DNA of 64,000 nucleotides from Xenopus tropicalis (GCF_000004195.4 NC_030679.2:143337539-143401538), one strand, 5' to 3'; counted from the first letter of the stretch, positions 29,570 through 42,400 are shown. The notes: generated by a model not told the origin, from the letters alone. Program-made: numbers and translations.

Positions 29570-32500
29570 TGCTTATTTGTGCCCTGGGTACCCCTGGAAC
29601 TATAGCGGGGTGACTGTTACCCCAATGTTTCTATATATCTGTAACCTTGTTATGGGCTAAGGGGGCCCAGCCTGAAGGCCAGTTAGGGGGGGATTTGGGG
29701 TGAGTGCTTATTTGTGCCCTGGGTACCCCTGGAACTATAGCAGGGTGACTGTTACCCCAATGTTTCTATATATCTGTAACCTTGTTATGGGCTAAGGGGG
29801 CCCAGCCTGAAGGCCAGTTAGGGGGGGATTTGGGGTGAGTGCTTATTTGTGCCCTGGGTACCCCTGGAACTATAGCAGGGTGACTGTTACCCCAATGTTT
29901 CTATATATCTGTAACCTTGTTATGGGCTAAGGGGGCCCAGCCTGAAGGCCAGTTAGGGGGGGATTTGGGGTGAGTGCTTATTTGTGCCCTGGGTACCCCT
30001 GGAACTATAGCAGGGTGACTGTTACCCCAATGTTTCTATATATCTGTAACCTTGTTATGAACTAAGGGGGCCCAGCCTGAAGGCCAGTTAGGGGGGGATT
30101 TGGGGTGAGTGCTTATTTGTGCCCTGGGTACCCCTGGAACTATAGCAGGGTGACTGTTACCCCAATGTTTCTATATATCTGTAACCTTGTTATGGGCTAA
30201 GGGGGCCCAGCCTGAAGGCCAGTTAGGGGGGATTTGGGGTAAGTGCTTATTTGTGCCCTGGGTACCCCTGGAACTATAGCAGGGTGACTGTTACCCCAAT
30301 GTTTCTATATATCTGTAACCTTGTTATGGGCTAAGGGGGCCCAGCCTGAAGGTCAGTTAGGGGGGGATTTGGGGTGAGTGCTTATTTGTGCCCTGGGTAC
30401 CCCTGGAACTATAGCGGGGTGACTGTTACCCCAATGTTTCTATATATCTGTAACCTTGTTATGGGCTAAGGGGGCCCAGCCTGAAGGCCAGTTAGGGGGG
30501 GATTTGGGGTGAGTGATTATTTGTGCCCTGGGTACCCCTGGAACTATAGCGGGGTGACTGTTACCCCAATGTTTCTATATATCTGTAACCTTGTTATGGG
30601 CTAAGGGGGCCCAGCCTGAAGGCCAGTTAGGGGGATTTGGGGTGAGTGCTTATTTGTGCCCTGGGTACCCCTGGAACTATAGCGGGGTGACTGTTACCCC
30701 AATGTTTCTATATATCTGTAACCTTGTTATGGGCTAAGGGGGCCCAGCCTGAAGGCCAGTTAGGGGGGGATTTGGGGTGAGTGCTTATTTGTGCCCTGGG
30801 TACCCCTGGAACTATAGCGGGGTGACTGTTACCCCAATGTTTCTATATATCTGTAACCTTGTTATGGGCTAAGGGGGCCCAGCCTGAAGGCCAGTTAGGG
30901 GGGGGGATTTGGGGTGAGTGCTTATTTGTGCCCTGGGTACCCCTGGAACTATAGCGGGGTGACTGTTACCCCAATGTTTCTATATATCTGTAACCTTGTT
31001 ATGGGCTAAGGGGGCCCAGCCTGAAGGCCAGTTAGGGGGGGATTTGGGGTGAGTGCTTATTTGTGCCCTGGGTACCCCTGGAACTATAGCGGGGTGACTG
31101 TTACCCCAATGTTTCTATATATCTGTAACCTTGTTATGGGCTAAGGGGGCCCCAGCCTGAAGGCCAGTTAGGGGGGGATTTGGGGTGAGTGCTTATTTGT
31201 GCCCTGGGTACCCCTGGAACTATAGCAGGGTGACTGTTACCCCAATGTTTCTATATATCTGTAACCTTGTTATGGGCTAAGGGGGCCCAGCCTGAAGGCC
31301 AGTTAGGGGGGGATTTGGGGTGAGGGCTTATTTGTGCCCTGGGTACCCCTGGAACTATAGCGGGGTGACTGTTACCCCAATGTTTCTATATATCTGTAAC
31401 CTTGTTATGGGCTAAGGGGGCCCAGCCTGAAGGCCAGTTAGGGGGGATTTGGGGTGAGGGCTTATTTGTGCCCTGGGTACCCCTGGAACTATAGCAGGGT
31501 GACTGTTACCCCAATGTTTCTATATATCTGTAACCTTGTTATGGGCTAAGGGGGCCCAGCCTGAAGGCCAGTTAGGGGGGGATTTGGGGTGAGTGCTTAT
31601 TTGTGCCCTGGGTACCCCTGGAACTATAGCGGGGTGACTGTTACCCCAATGTTTCTATATATCTGTAACCTTGTTATGGGCTAAGGGGGCCCAGCCTGAA
31701 GGCCAGTTAGGGGGGATTTCGGGTGAGTGCTTATTTGTGCCCTGGGTACCCCTGGAACTATAGCAGGGTGACTGTTACCCCAATGTTTCTATATATCTGT
31801 AACCTTGTTATGGGCTAAGGGGGCCCAGCCTGAAGGCCAGTTAGGGGGGGATTTGGGGTGAGTGCTTATTTGTGTCCTGGGTACCCCTGGAACTATAGCA
31901 GGGTGACTGTTACCCCAATGTTTCTATATATCTGTAACCTTGTTATGGGCTAAGGGGGCCCAGCCTGAAGGCCAGTTAGGGGGGGATTTGGGGTGAGTGC
32001 TTATTTGTGCCCTGGGTACCCCTGGAACTATAGTGGGGTGACTGTTACCCCAATGTTTCTATATATCTGTAACCTTGTTATGGGCTAAGGGGGCCCAGCC
32101 TGAAGGCCAGTTAGGGGGGATTTGGGGTGAGTTCTTATTTGTGCCCTGGGTACCCCTGGAACTATAGTGGGGTGACTGTTACCCCAATGTTTCTATATAT
32201 CTGTAACCTTGTTATGGGCTAAGGGGGCCAAAGCCTGAAGGCCAGTTAGGGGGGGATTTGGGGTGAGTGCTTATTTGTGCCCTGGGTACCCCTGGAACTA
32301 TAGCGGGGTGACTGTTACCCCAATGTTTCTATATATCTGTAACCTTGTTATGGGCTAAGGGGGCCCAGCCTGAAGGCCAGTTAGGGGGGGATTTGGGGGG
32401 AGTGCTTATTTGTGCCCTGGGTACCCCTGGAACTATAGCGGGGTGACTGTTACCCCAATGTTTCTATATATCTGTAACCTTGTTATGGGCTAAGGGGGCC

Positions 32501-32745
32501 CAGCCTGAAGGCCAGTTAGGGGGGGATTTGGGGTGAGTGCTTATTTGTGCCCTGGGTACCCCTGGAACTATAGCGGGGTGACTGTTACCCCAATGTTTCT
32601 ATATATCTGTAACCTTGTTATGGGCTAAGGGGGCCCAGCCTGAAGGCCAGTTAGGGGGGGATTTGGGGTGAGTGCTTATTTGTGCCCTGGGTACCCCTGG
32701 AACTATAGCAGGGTGACTGTTACCCCAATGTTTCTATATATCTGT
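29570..32745. repeat. 135-bp minisatellite, array 2 (about 23 units)
   Basis: Same unit as 27418-28300, starting at GCTTATTTGTGCCCTGGG and stopping in mid-unit after TTTCTATATATCTGT. Units differ mainly at a CGG/CAG/TGG site after ACTATAG and in the length of the G-run. Confidence 0.94.
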
Positions 32746-35025
32746 TGCAAAACCTTTGGGCACTAGTTCACGCATTTCAATTTTTTGTTTGCACATTTCT
32801 GGCATAATCACTTGCCAACCCAGCAATATGACGCTAAATGTTACTGTTCCAATAATAGAAAAGAACAAAGAATAAGAGCCAAACGGCTGCTCTGAGTTAC
32901 CGAGTCACACAAAGAGGAATAAACAGGGGTTTTTGGTGTTTAGAGCAGAATCCCGAAAGCTGTGGCCCTCTGCAGGCAGCCATCATCTAACTGGCCGGCC
33001 CTGGTATCATGGAAAAATAAAGAAATGGTGAAATTTGAGAGACCATGTGACCAATCATTGCATTTTGTTTTTATTTCACATTTTACTAGAACCGCTATCA
33101 TTCATATCCCTCAGTACTCGATGGGAAGTCTGGAACAGTCTACTCTAGACTGTACCTCAATCCAACGTGGAGGGGAAAATGTAGACTGGCAGGTTACCAA
33201 GTAAACAATCTTATATCGCGCTACACATTAGAACTGCTTTCAGCTAACCTATTGTTTCTCCTACTCCCATGTAACTGGAGGAGTCCCAAGCCGGACTTGG
33301 ATTTCTTACTATTGAGTGCTATTCTGATACCTACTGGGAGCTGCTATCTTGCTCCCTTCCCATTGTTCTGCTGATCGGCTGCTGGGGGTGGGGGGGAGGG
33401 GGGGGATATCACTCCAACTTGCAGCGCAGCAGTAAAGTGTGAGTGAGGTTTATCAGAGCACAGGTCACATGGCTGTGGCACCCTGGGAAATGAAGAATAT
33501 GGTAGCAACAATTGTAATTTTTTTTTCTAGAACTTCTATGAAAGCAAAAGTAAATCCAGGGGGTTACTGTGACGTCAGTGATAACGTCCCCTTATAGTTG
33601 AGGCCACAATGGGTGGATCAGACAGTAGGGGACTGATCCTGGAATGCAGGGAACAGGTTACGAGGACAGAATGCAGTGAGCTCATGTTTTCCTTACTCAT
33701 GCTGCAAACACGTCTCTAACCCCCCCAACCGGATTTCCCTAGCCCCCAACCTCTCTTATCCTTACATGTGTTTCTCATCTGGCTTCTGTATTTGGCTCAG
33801 TGACCTCACTCTGCCGTTACTCATGTCACTTGAATTGGTTTGCGGTCCGGCTTGGGCGGCCAGTCCGTACCCTTCCTTTCAATTAAAGGGGAACTAGGAT
33901 CCCAACCCAAAGTGTTTGTTTTCACTTAGGAGGAATGAGATCAGCGATGGAAAATGTTTGTGGGACTTTTATTAGATTTCTGATGTCATCGCTTTTTTTT
34001 CAGGGGAAACTATACCCCAAACAATGTAGGCCAAGGCACACATACACGCTAGGCCCCATCAGCCAATGAATGGGCAGAGTTCTGCCTTTTGCTCCCACAC
34101 TACTTCCTGTTACAGTTAGAGCTGCATCACTTCCTGTCAGCTGATCTCTGAGGGAGCACACAGCCCATCACAAAATGGCGGCTCAAAGAAAAGGGCAATA
34201 TTTACTGATATATATATTCCAGTTTGGGGAGATTCTTTAATAGGCCACTTAATATGATATAAACTATCTGTTGGTTACGTATTCATTCTGGGGGGAGAGT
34301 TAAAGTTGCGGCCCAAGTGGGCTTGCAGTGCCCTAGTCCAACGCTGGACCCAGGACCCCATATACCCCCCAAAAATAGGTGAATCTGAAACAAGTATCAG
34401 TCCTGGGGGGTTAAATACCAATTTTAGTGTTAGTATTTCTTTAAGTTGTATAAGTTAATAACAACCCGACCTTCAGCTTTTCAAGTTACTTAATTCCCAA
34501 TTCCCAGAATCCCCCCCGGGGGACAGCTCTGGGGGGGGGGGGGCGACATTTACGTAAAGATTTATTTCTTCCTACATTTCAGCATACATTGAGCAACATA
34601 TTTCTGGCAATTCGAACATCTCGTCTCCTGGGATCACTGATAGAATTGCTATAGTTATGTTCTATGGCAAACGTTGGCTGTTTCTGCACAACCCCCCACC
34701 CCCAAGGATATTCATTGGCAAACAGTAGGGCAGCTCCCGCACATACTAGTAAAAATAAACATGTTGATAAATACGGCTTGTTTTTCAGATATTTTACTGA
34801 AAAATAAAGTGCATTCAACTCATAAACAGGGCCCCCCTTAGTTGTATCACAGTAGGGAAAGTAATAAGGTGGGACAGGAGGGGAGAGTTATGTACATAGG
34901 GCACATTCTGGCAGGAACATGCTAAATAAATATGTGCTTCATATAGAAATGCTGTAAGTACAACTAGCTATAGAGACGGGGGAGGGGGACCCAAAACATA
35001 TATTATATATATATAATAGTGATGA
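32746..35025. other. Intergenic, one dispersed repeat, no gene recognised
   Basis: Contains a dispersed repeat at about 33220-33450 (listed separately), G- and C-runs near 34510-34545, and an AT-rich run just before 35020. Nothing else stands out. Confidence 0.6.
33220..33450. repeat. Dispersed repeat, family C, copy 1
   Basis: About 230 bp from GCTACACATTAGAACTGC to CAGCGCAGCAGTAAAG. Three further copies lie in tandem at 51745-52370 with almost no divergence, including the G-run in the same place. I cannot classify it. Confidence 0.85.
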
Positions 35026-35325
35026 GCGAATCTGTCCCCAGAAGTGGGGGATTCGCAAACAAATCATTAGGGTTGAGGAGACTGCCTCATACGTATGCAA
35101 ATAGACAAAAGGAATTCTGGGAATTAATCCCAAAGAGCTCCAAGAATCCATTGGTGAGCCCAAGGGATAAACCCATGTAAATAGGATTTTCTTGGAGCCC
35201 TTTGGGGTTAGTTCCCAGAATTCCTTTTGTCTATTTACATACGTATGAGGCAGTCTCCTCAACCCTGATGGTTTATTTGCGAATCCACACTCCTGGCTTG
35301 ACCTAAACTAATCAGAAAATCCTAC

Positions 35326-35369
35326 CCTATACTGATGAGCCCCAAGAAACCTTAAAACCAGTCTGTAGT
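35326..35369 (+). pseudogene. Decayed hammerhead ribozyme 1
   Basis: CTGATGA (35332-35338) and GCCCCAAGAA are kept, and GTC with TGTAGT closes it at 35361-35369. The second core strand GGGCGAAA is changed to ACCTTAAA, which destroys stem II and the GAA core, so self-cleavage is not expected. Confidence 0.75.
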
Positions 35370-35684
35370 TGGTAATCTGATCAGCAATTATCGAATCTGT
35401 CCCCAGGAATGTGGATTCACAAACAAATCATTAGGGTTGAGGAGACTGCCTCAAACCTATGCAAACAGACAAAAGGAATTCTGGGATCTAACCTCAAAGA
35501 GCTCCAAGAAAATCCATTGGTGAGCTCATGGGATAAACCCATGTAAATGGGATTTTCTTGGAGCTCTTTGGGGTTAGTTCCCAGAATTCCTTTTGTCAAT
35601 TTGCATAGGTATGAGGTGGTCTCCTCAACCCTAATGTTTGTGAATCCACATTCCTGGCTTAACCTAAACTAATTAGAAAATCCT

Positions 35685-35724
35685 GCACTATACAGCCCCA
35701 CAAAAGGCAAAACCAGTCTGTAGT
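35685..35724 (+). pseudogene. Decayed hammerhead ribozyme 2
   Basis: The stem I strands (CACTAT.. and TGTAGT) and AACCAGTC remain, but CTGATGA is deleted and the stem II region is shortened. It is not functional. Confidence 0.7.
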
Positions 35725-36050
35725 TGGGAATCTAATCAGCAATTAGCGGATCTGTCCCCAGGAGTGTGGATTCCCAAACAAATCATTAGGGTTGAGGAGA
35801 CCGCCTCACACCTATGCAAACAGACAAAAGGAATTCTGGGAACTAACCCCAAAGAGCTCCAAGAAAATCCATTGGTGAGCTTTAGCCCATTGAATGAACC
35901 CATGTGAAAAGGATTTTCTTGGAGCTTTTGGGGTTAGTTCCCAGAATTCCTTTTGTCAATTTCATACTTATGAGGCGGTCTCCTTAACCCTAATGATTTG
36001 TTTGTGAATCCACACTCCTGGCTCCACCTAAGCTGATCAAAAAATTTTAA

Positions 36051-36093
36051 ACTATACTGATGAGCCCCAAGAAAAGCAAAACCAGTCTGTAGT
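36051..36093 (+). pseudogene. Decayed hammerhead ribozyme 3
   Basis: CTGATGA is intact, but GGGCGAAAC reads AAGCAAAAC, which loses G12 and two stem II pairs, and stem III is weakened (ACC/AGT). Activity is unlikely. Confidence 0.75.
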
Positions 36094-36375
36094 TGTGAAT
36101 CTAGTCAGCAATTACCAAATCTGTCCCCAGGAGGGTGGATACACAAACAAATCATTAGGGTTGAGGAGACTGCCTCATACCTATGCAAATAGACAAAAGG
36201 AATTCTGGGAACTAACCCCCAAAGAGCTCCAAGAAAATCCCATTTACATAGGTTTATTCCATGGGCTCACCAATGGATTTTCTTGGAGCTGTTTGGGAAT
36301 AGTTCCCAGAATTCCTTTTGTCTATTTGCATACATATGAGGTGGTCTCCTCAACCCGAATGATTTGTTTTTAGAT

Positions 36376-36959
36376 TTTGCCTTGTTTGGTGCCATAAATA
36401 TTACATAATAAACACAATAGGCTGGAAGGTTGTTCAGCACTTTTCACATTCAATGTGTTCAAGTTGAATAAGGAGATTATAGTGCCCCCTGCAGACTGAG
36501 CTGATAAAGTGTTAATTCTGGATATGGAGCAGTCAATATTGAAGGTCTCTTTCTCTTTCCCCGCACTCTCACTCCATGTACAGACGCATTCTCTCATTTC
36601 ACACGTGTCTCGCTGCCAACACTCTCTTTCCTGTTGTTCGGGTTTCGTAAGAAGCCCGGGAGCTGCCATGTGATGAGTATGGGGAGACATAGGGGCTGGA
36701 TCTGACTAGCGCAGCCTGGAAATCTGCTTTCACTTTAACTTGGATTCCTGCTCAGCCTCCCTTCCTCTCCCTCTCTCCCTGTACCATGCAAGGGATTCTC
36801 ACACCCCCGGGGGCCTCTGTGCTTCTGGCTTCTCTCCACTATCCAAGTCCCCTGTAGGCTCATTGTCTGCCTACGTTTTGTTTAGTCACAACTTGGCAGG
36901 AATGGACGATTCATTTATTCTTAGCTTGTACAGATCTAACAAACAGTAAATGTATTCCC
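36376..36959. other. Intergenic, nothing recognised
   Basis: Low-copy sequence with a CT-rich run around 36755-36785. No gene or repeat family seen. Confidence 0.55.
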
Positions 36960-38406
36960 CTGTATTCAGCAGGAACAGCCCCCTAAGTTTGCGCATAGCC
37001 TGTACAGAGAGATACCATAAAACTATGGCACATAGGGATTCCCCTGTACTAAGCACAATTCAGCAGGAACAGCCCCCTAAGTTTGCTCATAGCCTGTACA
37101 GAGAGATACCATAAAACTATGGCACATAGGGATTCCCCTGTACTAAGCATAATTCAGCAGGAACAGCCCCCTAAGTTTGCTCATAGCCTGTACAGAGAGA
37201 TACCATAAAACTATGGCACATAGGGATTCCCCTGTACTAAGCACAATTCAGCAGGAACAGCCCCCTAAGTTTGCGCATAGCCTGTACAGAGAGATACCAT
37301 AAAACTATGGCACATAGGGATTCCCCTGTACTAGGCACAATTCAGCAGGAACAGCCCCCTAAGTTTGCTCATAGCCTGTGCAGAGAGATACCATAAAACT
37401 ATGGCACATAGGGATTCCCCTGTACTAAGCACAATTCAGCAGGAACAGCCCCCTAAGTTTGCTCATAGCCTGTGCAGAGAGATACCATAAAACTATGGCA
37501 CATAGGGATTCCCCTGTACTAAGCACAATTCAGCAGGAACAGCCCCCTAAGTTTGCTCATAGCCTGTACAGAGAGATACCATAAAACTATGGCACATAGG
37601 GATTCCCCTGTACTAAGCACAATTCAGCAGGAACAGCCCCCTAAGTTTGCTCATAGCCTGTACAGAGAGATACCATAAAACTATGGCACATAGGGATTCC
37701 CCTGTACTAAGCACAATTCAGCAGGAACAGCCCCCTAAGTTTGCTCATAGCCTGTACAGAGAGATACCATAAAACTATGGCACATAGGGATTCCCCTGTA
37801 CTAAGCACAATTCAGCAGGAACAGCCCCCTAAGTTTGCTCATAGCCTGTACAGAGAGATACCATAAAACTATGGCAGCATAGGGATTCCCCTGTACTAAG
37901 CACAATTCAGCAGGAACAGCCCCCTAAGTTTGCTCATAGCCTGTACAGAGAGATACCATAAAACTATGGCACATAGGGATTCCCCTGTACTAAGCACAAT
38001 TCAGCAGGAACAGCCCCCTAAGTTTGCTCATAGCCTGTACAGAGAGATACCATAAAACTATGGCAGCATAGGGATTCCCCTGTACTAAGCACAATTCAGC
38101 AGGAACAGCCCCCTAAGTTTGCTCATAGCCTGTACAGAGAGATACCATAAAACTATGGCACATAGGGATTCCCCTGTACTAAGCACAATTCAGCAGGAAC
38201 AGCCCCTAAGTTTGCTCATAGCCTGTACAGAGAGATACCATAAAACTATGGCACATAGGGATTCCCCTGTACTAAGCACAATTCAGCAGGAACAGCCCCC
38301 TAAGTTTGCTCATAGCCTGTACAGAGAGATACCATAAAACTATGGCACATAGGGATTCCCCTGTACTAAGCACAATTCAGCAGGAACAGCCCCCTAAGTT
38401 TGCTCA
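36960..38406. repeat. 94-bp minisatellite, copy locus 2 (about 15 units)
   Basis: Same unit as 11700-12300. Occasional units carry GGCAGCATAGGG in place of GGCACATAGGG, a variant also seen at locus 1 (near 12210). The array ends at TTTGCTCAAGTG. Confidence 0.95.
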
Positions 38407-39700
38407 AGTGTCTATCAGTACTCAACTGTTGTCTGGTCAGTGATTGGCCAGACATCTACAGGGCAGGTCTACTCATTGAAAACCAAACAGATGTGGCCTT
38501 TTAGAGGTTGAACCCCCAATATGACCTTGTACAGGATCCCTATAAATATGGTGTTTCAGGGCCCAAGGCATAATGGGACCTCAGCACGGTGGATACCCTC
38601 TGAACCCCAATAATGCTCTGCACCCCAATTAATAATTCTCTCTGAGTTACAATTCACTCATCCTGCTCTGTAAACCCAGAGCCAATTAATATCAGGATTA
38701 GCCCACTGGGGGGGGGGAATAGTGGAATTTCTGCCCAGCTACTAAAGAAATATTTAAGTAATTAGGGAATGCATACTTCCCCTTGGATGAAGAGTCAGCT
38801 CTGATGCCGAATACTTTTACCCTTAATCAGGACCCCAAGAGGAGACCACAAACGTCCCACCCCCAACATACCGACCCCCAGACTCACTGGCTGACCACTA
38901 TTCCCCTTGTTTCTCAGGGCTTGCAATAAACACGTGGGGATGTGGGGTTTAGGGGACAGAGTATCTTTGCATGAAGGAGCGGTGCCCCCCCCCCAGTGAA
39001 TCCTTCTCCCTGGGGATCAGTCCTTGCTTTTTGGAAGCACTTCCCCCCTCCCCGTGGTACAGATGATGGAACAGACTGTTCTGGGGGCACTGAGTCACAC
39101 AGTATTGTCAGCGCTCAGTGACTGACAGACGGGCAGCAGCGCACACAGGGCCCCAACAGCAACATGTGTACATACACCGACCGTGTACACACCCCCCACA
39201 GTGCCCCCCGACCTGCCCGACCTGCGCACTCAGTTTGCCAAGAGAATAAAGTCTAACAGTTGCATAACTCAATGTTACTGGGCCCCACAGTCAATGTCGG
39301 GCCCTGAACAACCCCTTTATTAACCCCTATGGCTATGGCCCCAGGGTGCCGGCAGCTAGTGGCCCTATTCATACACAGACAGTCCATAGTGCAAGTGCCG
39401 TTTGGGATGAGTCCCTGGGTGCCGGCTGATAAGCGCCTGTTGGACTCTCTGTTTGTGCAAATACAAACTGTGGGAAATCTTGTTTTTAGTGCTCAGGGGA
39501 GAATGACTGTGTATGAATGGGGGCGGCGAGGGAGTAGAGCATTATGGGAGCTGAGTGACTCTTATCAGTTTGGGGGGGGGGAGATAAAGAGACAAATGAG
39601 CAATAGCAATGTCACTGGGGGCAGACTGGGAACAGACAGGGGAGTCAGTTGGGAGAGAATAGGGGAGAAGTACAGAGAGACTGCTGAGTAGAAAGGAGAG
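38407..39700. other. Intergenic, nothing recognised
   Basis: Low-copy sequence with short G or C runs (38706, 38985, 39573). No ORF with a domain and no repeat family seen. Confidence 0.55.
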
Positions 39701-39701
39701 T

Positions 39702-40490
39702 ATGATACATGGTGCAGAGCGGGCACAGGGGGCACAGGGGACACGGGGGACACGGGGGGCACGGGGAGCAGGGGGGCAAAAGGAGCAGAATGGGCACGGG
39801 GGGAGCAGGGGAGGCACAAGGAGTAGAAAGGGCAAAGGGGAGCAGGGGGGCACAAGGTGCAGAATGGGAACAGGGGGGAGCAGGGGAGGCACAAGGAGTA
39901 GAAAGGGCAAAGGGGAGCAGGGGGGCACAAGGTGCAGAATGGGAACAGGGGGGAGCAGGGGAGGCACAAGGAGTAGATTGGGCACAGGGGGAGCAGGGGG
40001 GCACAAGGTGCAGAATGGGCACAGGGCGGAGCAGGGGAGGCACAAGGAGTAGAATGGGCACAGGGGGGAACAGGGGGGCACAAGGTGCAGAATGGGCACA
40101 ACAAGGAGCAGGGGGGCACAAGGTGCAGAATGGGCACAGGGGGGAGCAGGAGAGGCACAAGGAGTAGAATGGGCACAGGGGGAGCAGGGGGGCACAAGGT
40201 GCAGAATGGGCACAGGGGGGAGCAGGAGGGCACAAGGTGCAGAATGGGCACAGGGGGGTGCAGGGGTCAAAAGGAGCAGAATGGGCACAGGGGGGAACAG
40301 GGGGGCACAAGGTGCAGAATGGGCACAACAAGGAGCAGGGGGGCACAAGGAGCAGAATGGGCACAATGGGGAGCAGGGGGCACAAGGAGCAAAATGGGCA
40401 CAGGGGGCAGAATGGGCACAACGGGGAGCAGGGGGGCACAAGGAGCAGAGTGGGCACCGGGGGCACAGGGGGGCAGAGGGGGAGCAGGTT
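39702..40490. repeat. G-rich minisatellite, unit about 38 bp
   Basis: Built from GGCACAAGGTGCAGAATGGG and CACAGGGGGGAGCAGGG in changing order, with runs of 3-7 G in every unit on the plus strand. Long ORFs on both strands over it (Pro/Cys-rich on minus, Gly/Arg-rich on plus) are artefacts. Confidence 0.88.
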
Positions 40491-41146
40491 ATAAGTTTAC
40501 AGACTGTTTTTTTGGGGGGGTATATACAAAGCAAATATATCTGCTCATATCTTTGAAAAATGTCAGTGCAGCAATATATGAATAAAAGCAGTAATGTCAG
40601 CATCTTAGCCTTATCCTGCCCTGAATAAAATGCACCCCCCTGGGGCAAATATCTACCACTGACTTCTCGAGGTCAGAATCAGACCTGAGGGAGTTTATGG
40701 AGGGAGATGACAGATAAGAGAGTCCAACGTGCTATGTTTAACAGTTTTCTTGCAAGAGAAATTAATGGACATATATTTTGTCAACCTCAGCTGTAGCTAT
40801 TTTATTCCATTATATTAAATGGGGGCCATGGAAAACCAGCATGGGGTCCCGACTTTGGGTCATGACCCACATAAGGGGCTGTGGAGAAAGAATGACATGA
40901 CCATAGAGTTAGTTCTAAAGGTCTCTTGCTTTCTCTAAAGCCTGGGCCAGTTGAGGGACATTTGCCTCCCTATGGCTACAGCTAGGGACATCATTGAAGG
41001 CTAAAGGCAGTCACTGCCCAGTGACATTTCCTAGTGACTGGGGATTAATTGGTCCAGCCAATCATTCTAAGCCCCTACAGTACGTTCTAGCCAAAAAACA
41101 TAAGCCAAGTCCCGCATGTGTTCTTGGGCTTTGATACGTTCTAGCC
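40491..41146. other. Intergenic, nothing recognised
   Basis: Low-copy sequence; no gene, repeat array or element seen. Confidence 0.55.
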
Positions 41147-41453
41147 CAGTGATCCCCAACCACTGACTCAGGGGCAACATGTTGCTCCCCAACCCCTTGG
41201 ATGTTGCTCTCAGTGCCCCCAAACCAGGGAGTTATTTTTGAATTCCTGACTTGGGGGCAAGTTTTGGTTGAATAAAAACAAGATTTCCTACCAAATAAAG
41301 CCTCCTGTAGGCAGATAGTCTTCATATAGACCACCAAACGGCCAATCACAGCCCTTAATTGGCACCTCCGTGAACTTTTATGGTGCTTGTGTTGCTCCCC
41401 AAGTTGTTTTACAAGTGACTGTGGCTCACGAGTAAGAAGGTTGGGGATCCCTG
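41147..41453. mobile_element. hAT-like miniature element, family A, copy 3
   Basis: 307 bp, ends CAGTGATCCCCAACC and GGTTGGGGATCCCTG, closely similar to copy 1. The flanks TTCTAGCC / GTCTAGAC agree at 6 of 8 positions, an aged target duplication. Confidence 0.82.
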
Positions 41454-41979
41454 GTCTAGACCAAGATGAGGTGATGGCAGCTGCCACCATGTTTGGTGAA
41501 GCCTATTACACAATAGTGTAATACTCATGCTCTAAATGCCTTCCAATAAGGGCGATTGACTTTGTTGTGATTTGGATCTCACCCAGAGTGAAGCCTGGTT
41601 CAGCAGCCAAGTATTTGTTATTAGGATCAGGCTTGTTACATAACGCACTCTTTGCCTCGGGCGCCACAAAATGAGTCTGCCGGCAAGATTGTGAGCAAGT
41701 TTGTGCATCAAAGCTGCCGTCTCACCCTGCCCCGCCCAGTCCACGGGGACACATCTGCTACAGTACTCACAAGCCAGGAACGTACCCTTCCAGACAGGGG
41801 AAATTCAGCATTATTTACTTTATTCAGTGATGGCTAGCTCTCTCATTAACCCCCCCCGCCACTTTATCATCAGTATAATTACCCATATATTCTATATCTA
41901 CTATGTTCCCTTTTGCTTCCAGACTGTAGACTGATCTCATTGGCTTGTTGTGCATTGAATTATAATAGTAATACAAATG

Positions 41980-42017
<38 letters not shown>

Positions 42018-42056
42018 ATCATCTATCATCAATCTATCTATCTGGCTATCTCTCTG

Positions 42057-42092
<36 letters not shown>

Positions 42093-42118
42093 ATCATCTA
42101 TCATCATCTATCATCAAT
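41980..42118. repeat. Tetranucleotide microsatellite (TATC)n with TCATCA interruptions
   Basis: Long runs of CTATCTAT with three or four ATCATC interruptions. Confidence 0.93.
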
Positions 42119-42189
42119 CACTAATGATTCTCAAACATGCAACATGGTTAACACAGTTAAGGTGGCCATAAACCTTCAGATCCGCTCGC

Positions 42190-42400
42190 TTAGAGATGTC
42201 GCCCCCCTCCAATCTGCCCCAGCCCACCTCTGATCCCCCCAAATCCCACCTCCAATCCTCCCCAGCCCACCTCCGATCAGCCCCAATCCCACCTCCGATC
42301 TTCCCCAATCCCACCTCCCCCCCAGGTCCACCTCCGATCCACCCCAATCCCACCTCCGATCCGCCCAGCCCGCCTCCGATCCACCCCCAGCCTGTCCTCT
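42190..42400. repeat. C-rich minisatellite, unit about 19 bp
   Basis: Degenerate repeats of CCCAATCCCACCTCCGATC. No coding meaning. Confidence 0.8.

Larger units (their letters stand above)
35026..36375. repeat. Tandem array of palindromic 355-370-bp units with decayed hammerheads (4 units)
   Basis: Units begin near 35029, 35394, 35749 and 36119. Each has long inverted arms (GGTTGAGGAGACTGCCTC, then GACAAAAGGAATTCTGGG, then AGAGCTCCAAGAA, mirrored after a loop of about 50 bp). The first three units are each followed by a spacer holding a hammerhead-like remnant; the fourth ends without one. The spacer matches the flanks of the intact ribozyme at 23624-23666, and the GGAATTCTGGG motif is also in that element. 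Confidence 0.85.

Noticed and set aside
39542..40648. Pro/Cys-rich 368-codon minus-strand frame and Gly/Arg-rich plus-strand frames
   Set aside because: They coincide exactly with the G-rich minisatellite and overlap one another in many frames.
41980..42118. Plus-strand frame of Ile/Tyr/Leu/Ser repeats
   Set aside because: It is the translation of a TATC microsatellite.
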